DNA of 18,526 bases from Halomonas halophila (GTDB lineage: Bacteria; Pseudomonadota; Gammaproteobacteria; Pseudomonadales; Halomonadaceae), in contig DJIP01000069.1 of assembly GCA_002433675.1 (NCBI GenBank), positions 1-18,526 of the forward strand, written 5' to 3'. Under the pieces are notes generated by a model. That model made no database searches, had not been told where the DNA came from, and was given only the letters and a program-made list of their open reading frames with translations. Shown here piece after piece: positions 8,095 to 14,113 of this stretch; position 1 is the stretch's first letter, and every line of letters starts with the position of its first letter. A program made the position numbers and the translations under genes.

Positions 8095-8123
8095 AAAATA
8101 TCTACATTTTTATTTTTTGGCAA
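8095..8123 (-). promoter_or_regulatory. Sigma70-type promoter of csiD-lhgO
   Basis: On the minus strand TTGCCA (8118-8123) is separated by exactly 17 bases from TATTTT (8095-8100), in a strikingly AT-rich tract within GC-rich DNA. Transcription would start near 8088, about 25 bases before the csiD ATG. No clear CRP site or recognised CsiR-type repeat was found. Confidence 0.6.
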
Positions 8124-8124
8124 C

Positions 8125-8147
8125 AAAAACCCGGCTGCCGCCGGGTT
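8125..8147 (-). terminator. Rho-independent terminator of the APC permease gene
   Basis: Eight-bp arms AACCCGGC/GCCGGGTT (8128-8135 and 8140-8147) with a four-base loop are followed on the minus strand by a U run (UUUUUG). It lies about 80 bases after the permease stop codon and just before the csiD promoter, insulating the two units. Confidence 0.8.
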
Positions 8148-8184
8148 CTGATTTTCAGGGCAAGGTCCAAAGTTCTTGAAGCGT

Positions 8185-8211
8185 CGCCGGCCGGCAAGAT
8201 GCCGACCGGCG
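8185..8211 (-). other. Second hairpin downstream of the permease gene
   Basis: Arms CGCCGG (8185-8190) and CCGGCG (8206-8211), an inner CGGC/GCCG pair and a five-base loop form a G+C-rich stem with one mismatch. It lies between the permease stop codon and the terminator and may protect the 3' end or act as a first pause site. No T run follows it. Confidence 0.4.
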
Positions 8212-8226
8212 TTGCGGCCAAGGGCG

Positions 8227-9648
8227 TCAGGTGCCCTCCAGCTCCCTCTGCATCTGTCGCTGGCTGTAGGCCGTGCCATAGCGACGGCGGGACCACAGGT
8301 ACAGGCAAAGCCCGGCACCCATCCAGCCGGCGAACAGCCCCCATTCGATGGGTGAGAGCGCCGAAGGGCTCCCGGGAAGGTAGAGCCCGATCAGTCCCAG
8401 CGACAGCACCACCGCAAGCCAGCCGACCAGGCGAGGATGGCTGACCTTGAACGGCCTTTCGAGCTCCGGCTCCTTGCGCCGGAGTACCAGAAACGAAATG
8501 GATACGAACAGGTAGGCGATGACGATACCGAGACCACCGGCCACCACCAGCCACACCATGGCCTGGCGTCCCAGCAAGGGCGCCAGGCTCGACAAGGCTC
8601 CCATCAGCAGGATGGCGTTGACCGGCGTCCTGTGACGAGGATGCAGCTTGGCCAGAAAGGCCGGCAGCATACCGCAGTGGGCCAGAGCATAGATGGCGCG
8701 CGAGCCACCGACGTAGAAGGCGTTCCAGCTGGTCAGGATGCCGGCGATCCCCGCCAGCACCATCAGGTTGGCCGCCCAGGGGGTATTGAACACCGCCCCC
8801 ATGGCGTCAGGTACCGCCAGAGAACTGTTCTCGAGCTCCGCCTTGGGCAGCATCAATGCCGTTCCCAGCACGATGAAGGCGTACCAGAATACCGCCAGGA
8901 CCACCGACAGCATCAGTACTCGACCGATCTCGCGAAACGGCAGGTCGATCTCTTCCGCCGCCTGCGGGATGACATCGAAGCCGACAAACAGGAAGGGCAC
9001 CATGATCAGCACCATGGTGATCCCGCCCAGCACACCCTCTTCGGTGTTGAACAACGGCGTCAGCGAAGCGCTGCTGCCCTCGAACAGGGCGCCGGTGATG
9101 AACATCACACCGACGGCCAGAATCAGCAGCGTTACCACCTTCTGCACCAGCGCCGCGGTGCGTACGCCGACATAGTTGATGGCCATCATGACCACCGAGC
9201 CGGCCACGCCGACGGCAACCCAGGTCGCCTTGACGTCCCAGCCTGCCAGGGTCCACAGGTGACCGACGGCGTAGTCAGGGAACAGATGCTCGACCACGGT
9301 GGGCAGCGCCACTGCTTCGAAGGCCACCACGCTGAGATAGCCCAGCACGATCGCCCAGGTACACAGAAAGGAGGCAAAATGGCCCAGCGCCCGGTAACTA
9401 TAGACATGCTCGCCGCCGACCTGGGGCATCGCCGAGGCGAGCTCCGAATAGGTCAGCCCCACCAGCACGATGACCATGCCTCCCAGCACGAATGCCAGTA
9501 TGGCGCCAAGGCTTCCTGCCGAGGTGATGAAGCCGCCCGTCAATACGATCCAGCCCCAGCCGACCATGGCGCCGAACGCCAGTGCCAGGACGTCCTTGCG
9601 TGCCAGCACTCGGCTCAGCTGAGCGCCGCCATTGGCATTGTTGTCCAT
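8227..9648 (-). CDS. APC-family amino acid/amine permease
   Basis: A 473-residue inner-membrane protein with about 12 hydrophobic segments. The first membrane segment contains GAMVGWGWIVLTGGFI at 27-42, the glycine-rich unwound helix that binds substrate in the amino acid-polyamine-organocation superfamily, and YSELASAMPQVGGEHVYSYRALG follows, another family hallmark. Substrate cannot be assigned. Its position upstream of the glutarate genes makes a lysine-derived amine or amino acid (for example lysine, cadaverine or 5-aminovalerate) a reasonable guess only. An in-frame TTG at 9669 would add seven residues, but ATG at 9648 is preceded by GAGAGG at good spacing and is preferred. It is divergent from the small helix-turn-helix gene and is terminated separately from csiD. 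Confidence 0.85.
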   Translation of the reverse strand: MDNNANGGAQLSRVLARKDVLALAFGAMVGWGWIVLTGGFITSAGSLGAILAFVLGGMVIVLVGLTYSELASAMPQVGGEHVYSYRALGHFASFLCTWAIVLGYLSVVAFEAVALPTVVEHLFPDYAVGHLWTLAGWDVKATWVAVGVAGSVVMMAINYVGVRTAALVQKVVTLLILAVGVMFITGALFEGSSASLTPLFNTEEGVLGGITMVLIMVPFLFVGFDVIPQAAEEIDLPFREIGRVLMLSVVLAVFWYAFIVLGTALMLPKAELENSSLAVPDAMGAVFNTPWAANLMVLAGIAGILTSWNAFYVGGSRAIYALAHCGMLPAFLAKLHPRHRTPVNAILLMGALSSLAPLLGRQAMVWLVVAGGLGIVIAYLFVSISFLVLRRKEPELERPFKVSHPRLVGWLAVVLSLGLIGLYLPGSPSALSPIEWGLFAGWMGAGLCLYLWSRRRYGTAYSQRQMQRELEGT

Positions 9649-9972
9649 GTAATAAACCTCTCGCCGCAAGTGGTACCTTCCCGCAGAACAGTGATGCTTG
9701 ACCGAGGACAGGACGCACCGTTGAATTTATCAATCACGCGTGCAACTTATCATGAGGAAGTTTGCCGCCTGCAGCCTTCATTTATACCTCTTTGGTCTAA
9801 GTTTGTAGGCCCTGCCGATGACGCCATCGCCATCAGCCGCAGTCTCCCGCGGCGTCTGCGGGATGAGGTTTTTTCGTCGGTGCGCCACGGCCAGGACGGA
9901 CACCAAATTGGACTGGCAAGAGGGCAAAAAAGGTTGCATGCTGTAGGGGTCGAAAACGCCCATTGGAGTACC
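9649..9972. other. 324-bp divergent intergenic region
   Basis: This gap separates the divergent permease and helix-turn-helix genes. It contains an operator-like element at 9727-9752 and a weak plus-strand hairpin at about 9838-9862 (CCGCAG/CTGCGG arms) followed, after about eight bases, by a T6 run. No convincing sigma70 promoter could be fixed for either gene, and I recognise no riboswitch fold or small coding region in it. Confidence 0.5.
9727..9752. promoter_or_regulatory. Operator-like element: TTATCA repeats around a palindrome
   Basis: Two TTATCA direct repeats (9727-9732 and 9747-9752) are spaced 20 bases centre to centre, about two helical turns, around the perfect palindrome CACGCGTG at 9735-9742. 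It lies about 80 bases upstream of the permease ATG, where a regulator of that gene could bind. Regulator unknown. Confidence 0.35.
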
Positions 9973-10257
9973 ATGAGCACCGCAGATTCCTTGTCTCGAG
10001 CAGACGCTTCCGAACCGCCTCCTCGACGATGCCCTGACCTCGATGTCAGGGACCTGGAACAGCGCACACGACTGATGCGCATTGTCACGCGGCTGATCGC
10101 CGTCTCGGATCTCGGAAGCCGCGAGATTGCACGCCGCGCGGGTCTCCCCATGCAGAAGATCAGCGATCTGCTGTCGGGACGCCTGGAACACTTTACCTGC
10201 GACGAGCTGCAGGCCATTCGCCGCATCATCGACGATGGCCATCTGTCACTCTCCTGA
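9973..10257 (+). CDS. Small helix-turn-helix protein, HigA-like (XRE/HTH_37 type)
   Basis: A 94-residue protein whose second half is a Cro/C1-type helix-turn-helix: LGSREIARRAGLPMQKISDLLSGRLEHFTCDELQAI at about 47-82. The sequence SDLLSGRLEHFTCDEL closely fits the HTH_37 (HigA2-like antitoxin) pattern. The first 25 residues are Ser/Pro/Arg-rich and probably disordered. No toxin-like partner gene is adjacent on either side, so it is an orphan; it may be a local regulator, for instance of the divergent permease gene, and not an antitoxin. TTGGAG precedes the ATG at 9973. It ends just before a large nested hairpin. Confidence 0.75.
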   Translation: MSTADSLSRADASEPPPRRCPDLDVRDLEQRTRLMRIVTRLIAVSDLGSREIARRAGLPMQKISDLLSGRLEHFTCDELQAIRRIIDDGHLSLS

Positions 10258-10263
10258 ATGGCC

Positions 10264-10321
10264 CGTGCCAAACGGCGCCCCGGATGGCAATTCTGCCAGG
10301 GCGCCGCATCCTGTTGGCACG
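10264..10321. terminator. Nested three-tier stem-loop after the HTH gene
   Basis: Three collinear inverted repeats fold into one structure: CGTGCCAA/TTGGCACG (10264-10271, 10314-10321), CGGCGCCC/GGGCGCCG (10273-10280, 10299-10306) and TGGCA/TGCCA (10285-10289, 10294-10298) with a four-base loop. It begins six bases after the HTH stop codon. There is no T run, so it may be a factor-dependent terminator, a 3' end stabiliser or a structured RNA. Confidence 0.5.
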
Positions 10322-10371
10322 CGTCATTGCCCCGCCCTCCCCTTTGATCTTCATGTCATGAGGAATCATCG

Positions 10372-11037
10372 ATGCGCCGTCTGCTAGCGGCTTGTCTGCT
10401 ATGTGTGTCTGCAAGCGCCCTGGCCGATGGTCAGGCCACCCTGGTCGATGGCAGCGGTGACCCCGAGAGCGCCGTCACCGCGCGCTGGATCGGGGATCAA
10501 CTGCGCCTGGACTTTCCCCGCCACGCGGCCAAGGGGTATCTGTTGCTGAGAGACGGCAAGGGCCACGTGGTCACCAACTTCGGTGGTCAGACGGTGGTGC
10601 TGGGCATCCGTGATGTCCAATCCATCGCCGGACAACTCGGCGGGCAGGACCTGTCCGACCTCGGCAGTTACCAGGCCCAGCAGGTGCTGTCGCTGGAGCC
10701 TGTCGGCACGCGGGAAACCGTCGCCGGTTTCGAGGGCGAGGTCTATCGTCTTGACTGGATTACCCAGGAGGGCGATCGCCGTCAAGATGAACTGGTCCTC
10801 AGCCAGCGACCGGAAGTCATCGAACTTTTACGGGTCGTCGACCGCTATCAGAGCATTCTGTCGGGACAACCGGACCCGGTGGCCGCCAGACTCGAGCAAC
10901 AGGGGCTTGGACTTCTGCGTTTCGGCGACAAGTTTCAGGTGGCCAGCCTGTCAGCGACGTCGCCCGACCCTGCCCTGCTGGCATTGCCGTCCCAGAGCGG
11001 CAACGTCGGTGAACTGCTGCGCTCGGTCATTCAATAG
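10372..11037 (+). CDS. Secreted protein of unknown function
   Basis: I do not recognise this 221-residue protein. It begins with a clear signal peptide (MRRLLAACLLCVSASALA, cleavage expected after residue 18), so the mature protein should be periplasmic. The mature part has alternating hydrophobic and charged residues that suggest beta structure, with no transmembrane segment and no cysteine. L5-A6-A7-C8 superficially resembles a lipobox but the positively charged region before it is too short, so a lipoprotein is unlikely. GAGGAA lies about seven bases before the ATG. It follows the HTH gene across the nested hairpin and precedes the diguanylate cyclase by 240 bases. High third-position GC supports that it is coding. 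Confidence 0.75.
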   Translation: MRRLLAACLLCVSASALADGQATLVDGSGDPESAVTARWIGDQLRLDFPRHAAKGYLLLRDGKGHVVTNFGGQTVVLGIRDVQSIAGQLGGQDLSDLGSYQAQQVLSLEPVGTRETVAGFEGEVYRLDWITQEGDRRQDELVLSQRPEVIELLRVVDRYQSILSGQPDPVAARLEQQGLGLLRFGDKFQVASLSATSPDPALLALPSQSGNVGELLRSVIQ

Positions 11038-11192
11038 ACTTAGGCCCCGGCGCCAGCTTTCCCCTTCTCCAGCACCAGATCCACAGCATACCTAGGATGG
11101 TGTACTCGATCGCGCACCGCGTGGAATAGGCGTGTGCCAATTGCGTGTAAAACCGCGAAAATGCGATGCAGGAGTCCCCAATCCACGATATA

Positions 11193-11213
11193 TCTTGAAG
11201 GTAACCTTCAAGA
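11193..11213. promoter_or_regulatory. Perfect 21-bp palindrome upstream of the diguanylate cyclase
   Basis: Ten-base arms TCTTGAAGGT and ACCTTCAAGA mirror each other exactly around a single central A. It ends 64 bases before the preferred start codon at 11278. The one-base centre argues for a protein-binding site in DNA and against an RNA hairpin. The dyad resembles in form the operators of MerR- or Rrf2-type regulators, but I cannot assign a regulator. Confidence 0.6.
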
Positions 11214-11277
11214 CATGGTGCGGCCACACGGCACGATGCCGTTTCGCGGTGATTGCACCCATCCTGTGAGAGTTGCC

Positions 11278-12429
11278 ATGAGGCCAATCGACAAGTCCCT
11301 GCTGGAACAGATGCACATCAGTGAGGTCGAGATCCAGCGACGCAAGGAATTTCTGAGCCTCGACGAAGCCGACCTGGCCGATCTGGCAGCGCTCAAGCCC
11401 CTCATCAATGAACATATCGAGATCATCGTCGAAGAGTTCTACGAGCGGCAGACCGAGATCGACGAGATCAGCCTGCTGATCGGCGACTCAGAGACCCTGC
11501 AGCGACTGCGCTCGGCCCAGCGTCAGTACGTCCTCGATATTTTCACCGGCTACTACGACGCGGAATACGTCAACAGTCGGCTGCGTATCGGCCTGGTGCA
11601 CAAGCGCATCGGCGTCGAGCCCAAGCTGTTTCTGGCCGCCATGCGCACGCTCAAGGAAATCCTGTTTCGCGTCATCGATGAAAACCTGGAGGACGATCAG
11701 GCGACCAAGTCGGCGAAGAACAACCTCGACAAGTTGATGTACTTCGATATCACCCTGGTCTTTGATACCTATATCGACACCCTGCTCAACGAAGTCCACA
11801 GTGCCAAGCGCCGAATGGAGCTCTACGCCCGCAACCTGGAGGAAAAGACCAAGGAGCTGGCCACCTACGCAGAAAAGGACGCCCTCACCGGGCTATTCAA
11901 CAAGCGAGGCATGAGCGAGGCCTTGAGCAGGGAGATCCGCATGGCCGAGCGACGCCACTCGCTGGTCAGCCTGATCTACTGCGATATCGACGACTTCAAG
12001 CAGATCAACGATACCCACGGCCACCACAAGGGTGATGAAATCCTCGTCACCTTCGGCCAGATCATGCGTGAAACGGTCCGCAGCAGCGATATCTGCTGCC
12101 GCCTCGGGGGGGATGAATTCTGCTGCATCCTGCCAGACTGTGACGCCAAGAGCGCCAAGACCATCGGCAGCAAGATTGAACTGGCCTTTCAGAGCAAGTA
12201 CCCGAATTTCTCGATCAGCCTGGGCGTCGCCGAGACCGGGGATCGGGACTACCTGCGCGAGGAAGAACTGCTGCGCGCCGCCGACGCCATGATGTATCGC
12301 AACAAGGAAGCCAGAAAGCGCAGTGCCGCAGAGGCCGCCTCGAAGACCTCCGCCAGGACGTTGCCAGCCCCCGCCCAGGCAGCAGAGAAGACAACCAGCT
12401 CGACGGCCGCCCAGAACGGCGATCATTGA
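11278..12429 (+). CDS. Globin-coupled diguanylate cyclase (GGDEF)
   Basis: The 383-residue protein joins an N-terminal globin-coupled sensor (about 1-160) to a middle linker and a C-terminal GGDEF domain (about 195-345), the layout of E. coli DosC. The heme-proximal histidine is H108 in RIGLVHKRIGVEPKLF. The cyclase domain starts at DALTGLFNKRG (201-211) and has an intact GGDEF at 277-281. An RSSD at 268-271, five residues before it, is the product-binding I-site, so feedback inhibition is expected. It should make cyclic di-GMP in response to O2 or NO bound to heme in the cytoplasm. The last 40 residues are Ala/Thr/Ser-rich. An upstream in-frame ATG at 11134 gives 48 extra residues unlike the family, so ATG at 11278 with GAGAG upstream is preferred. 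Confidence 0.9.
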   Translation: MRPIDKSLLEQMHISEVEIQRRKEFLSLDEADLADLAALKPLINEHIEIIVEEFYERQTEIDEISLLIGDSETLQRLRSAQRQYVLDIFTGYYDAEYVNSRLRIGLVHKRIGVEPKLFLAAMRTLKEILFRVIDENLEDDQATKSAKNNLDKLMYFDITLVFDTYIDTLLNEVHSAKRRMELYARNLEEKTKELATYAEKDALTGLFNKRGMSEALSREIRMAERRHSLVSLIYCDIDDFKQINDTHGHHKGDEILVTFGQIMRETVRSSDICCRLGGDEFCCILPDCDAKSAKTIGSKIELAFQSKYPNFSISLGVAETGDRDYLREEELLRAADAMMYRNKEARKRSAAEAASKTSARTLPAPAQAAEKTTSSTAAQNGDH

Positions 12430-12608
12430 CTTCCACTCGCCTGGCTCGGCATTGTCTCGATAAAAATTTAAAACTCTGCTAATAAAGTTGGATCTAAAAT
12501 AAAAAGCCTCGATCAGGGTATGCGGGAAGCTCGGCAGACGCCCCTGCTTCAACCAGGTCCTGATGGTGGCATGTACTGGTTGTCGTACGGTCTCGAGGAA
12601 AATGCCCC

Positions 12609-13280
12609 ATGTCCTACCATGAAGCCAAGGAACACGCGCCCGGTCGCCTGCATCGGCTATTCAGTTCGCCCTATACCGCCTTCGATAACCAGACCAGCGA
12701 GCGACGCCTGCATCTGCTGCTGGCCCTCAATCTGCTGGTCTTCGCGCCGATGCGCCAGGGCCGCCTTACGTTACGACTGCTCGATGGCTGGGAAAACGGC
12801 GACTGCGAGCAGCACAGGCTCCATTTCCGGGACGCCGACATCCATCGCCCCCAGGACCTTGTCAACGCCACACCACACACTCAGTCACGCCCACTGCTCG
12901 CCCCGACCTTGGAAGAGGCGCTGTCCGGCGCCGAGGCCAATGCCATGGGGCTGGATAGCGATATTCGCCTTCACCCGGCGAAGTGGCCGGCCTTCCCCGG
13001 CGGTCTCTCGCTCTACACACGCTACAAGGTCTGTCATCGACTCATCTATGGCGAAGACGACAGCTATCGCTCGATTCGCTGTGAGACCCCAGCGGGCCTG
13101 CGCGAGATTCACGAGTTCCACCTGGAGGAAGGCGACTTCGCCGTCAGCCTGCCCCACGAAGACTCCCCCGCCGACAGCGACGACACCGTCGGCCTGGTCC
13201 TTCATGCAGCCCAGCGCTCCGCCATCACCCACTGGCTTGCTGACCTGGCAGAGCAACCACTGTCGAAGCTGATGGGCTGA
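12609..13280 (+). CDS. Conserved-looking cytoplasmic protein of unknown function
   Basis: I do not recognise this 223-residue protein. It has no signal peptide or membrane segment. Residues 33-50 form a Leu-rich helix (RLHLLLALNLLVFAPMRQ), and the middle and C-terminal parts are acidic and His-rich. Third-position GC is high in this frame and low in the overlapping frames, which supports it being the real coding frame. GAGG lies about ten bases before the ATG. An AT-rich stretch at about 12463-12508 probably carries its promoter. It ends two bases before the oppositely oriented AhpD-like gene, with no room for a hairpin terminator. It may be linked to the diguanylate cyclase upstream, 179 bases away, but nothing in its sequence shows this. 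Confidence 0.7.
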   Translation: MSYHEAKEHAPGRLHRLFSSPYTAFDNQTSERRLHLLLALNLLVFAPMRQGRLTLRLLDGWENGDCEQHRLHFRDADIHRPQDLVNATPHTQSRPLLAPTLEEALSGAEANAMGLDSDIRLHPAKWPAFPGGLSLYTRYKVCHRLIYGEDDSYRSIRCETPAGLREIHEFHLEEGDFAVSLPHEDSPADSDDTVGLVLHAAQRSAITHWLADLAEQPLSKLMG

Positions 13281-13282
13281 GT

Positions 13283-13882
13283 TCAGGCGTCCCTGGGCAC
13301 CCTGCCCATCAGATAGAATTCCGGGTTGGGGGGTGTTCCAGTCAAGGTCACCAGACGGTTGGACAGGCCAAAGAAGGCACAGATCGCACCGATATCCCAG
13401 ATATCGTCACGGCTGAATCCCACCGCCTGCAGACGCCCCTCCCATTCGTCGGTCAACTCGCCCAGATCGATCGCACAGTGCAGCGCGAAGTCCAGCATCA
13501 GCCGATGGCGCTCGCTCAGGCCTGCACTGCGATGGTTGACGGCCACCTGGTCGGCGAGCAGAGGATCCTTGCTGTAGATTCTGACCAGCGCACCGTGGGC
13601 CACCACGCAGTAGAGGCAGTGGTTGCGGGCGCTGGTGGCGACCACGATCATCTCCTTCTCGGCCTTGGTCAGGCTATCTGACTCACGCTCCATCAGCGCA
13701 TCGTGATAGGCGAAGAAGGCGCGAAACTCCGCCGGCCGATGGGCCAGCATCAAGAAGACATTGGGCACGAAGCCCGCCTTCTCCTGAACCGCCAGGATAC
13801 TGTCACGGATATCATCGGGCAGATCGTTCAGTGATTCGGGCACGGGAAAGCGGCTGAGTGATGGGCTGATCGAGGGGCTCAT
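13283..13882 (-). CDS. AhpD-like peroxidase-related enzyme (carboxymuconolactone decarboxylase fold)
   Basis: This 199-residue protein has the AhpD-type active site NHCLYCVVAHG: C89 and C92 form the redox CxxC and H96 is the family histidine. These are used by alkylhydroperoxidase-like enzymes to reduce peroxides by thiol exchange. Length and N-terminal part (PLPEDI-like PVPESLNDLPDDI, then KAGFVPNVF) fit the uncharacterised peroxidase-related enzyme family and not classical AhpD or the decarboxylase. The physiological reductant is unknown. GGAG lies six bases before the ATG at 13882. Its promoter carries a LiuR-like palindrome, suggesting induction with branched-chain amino acid or fatty acid breakdown. 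The gene appears monocistronic and its 3' end abuts a convergent gene. Confidence 0.85.
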   Translation of the reverse strand: MSPSISPSLSRFPVPESLNDLPDDIRDSILAVQEKAGFVPNVFLMLAHRPAEFRAFFAYHDALMERESDSLTKAEKEMIVVATSARNHCLYCVVAHGALVRIYSKDPLLADQVAVNHRSAGLSERHRLMLDFALHCAIDLGELTDEWEGRLQAVGFSRDDIWDIGAICAFFGLSNRLVTLTGTPPNPEFYLMGRVPRDA

Positions 13883-13923
13883 GGTGGCTCCGGGCTGACG
13901 TGGGCGGGGAAGAAGAGTCAGAC

Positions 13924-13951
13924 AACATATTGACGTTAACGTAAAGGTTAA
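13924..13951 (-). promoter_or_regulatory. Promoter of the AhpD-like gene with LiuR-like box as spacer
   Basis: On the minus strand TTAACC (13946-13951) and TATGTT (13924-13929) form -35 and -10 elements 16 bases apart. The spacer, 13930-13945, is itself a near-perfect dyad (TTTACGTTAACGTCAA read on this strand) with the 10-bp core ACGTTAACGT. This matches the kind of site reported for LiuR, a MerR-family regulator of branched-chain amino acid degradation, and MerR-type proteins bind between -35 and -10. Transcription would start near 13917. Confidence 0.6.
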
Positions 13952-14003
13952 TATACCGCCTTCGTACTTTGATCGAATGCCTCAACGCCGCTCCCGAAAA
14001 CGA

Positions 14004-14028
14004 CGATGCCCCCTTGATGGGGGCATCG
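14004..14028 (-). terminator. Rho-independent terminator of mmsA
   Basis: Ten-bp arms CGATGCCCCC/GGGGGCATCG (14004-14013, 14019-14028) with a five-base loop lie about 85 bases after the mmsA stop codon. On the minus strand the stem is followed by TCGTTTTC, a modest T run. Confidence 0.75.
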
Positions 14029-14113
14029 CAGCCTGCAGGCGGGCCAGGCCCGAGAGCTCGAGGCAGACAGGACGTTGCGCCCCGCTGCCACGCTTGCTCA
14101 GCCCTGGATAAGC

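Noticed and set aside
9649..9972. Possible riboswitch upstream of the permease gene
   Set aside because: I looked for lysine- or other amino-acid-riboswitch signatures on the minus strand and found no conserved core or anti-terminator pair.
8437..10257. A 606-codon plus-strand frame running through the permease region into the HTH gene
   Set aside because: The part before 9973 is antisense to the permease gene and low-complexity (Gln/His/Asp-rich). Only the C-terminal 94 codons form a recognisable protein, with their own ATG and ribosome site.
9973..10371. Toxin-antitoxin system around the HigA-like gene
   Set aside because: Neither the upstream nor the downstream gene resembles a toxin, and no other plausible small coding region with a ribosome site is adjacent.
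11134..11277. A 48-residue N-terminal extension of the diguanylate cyclase
   Set aside because: The extra residues have no similarity to globin-sensor N-termini, lack a ribosome site at 11134, and would place a perfect 21-bp palindrome within coding sequence.
12520..13272. A 250-codon frame overlapping the 12609-13280 gene on the same strand
   Set aside because: Its product is Pro/Ser/Arg-rich and its third codon positions are not GC-rich, whereas the 12609 frame has normal coding statistics and a ribosome site.
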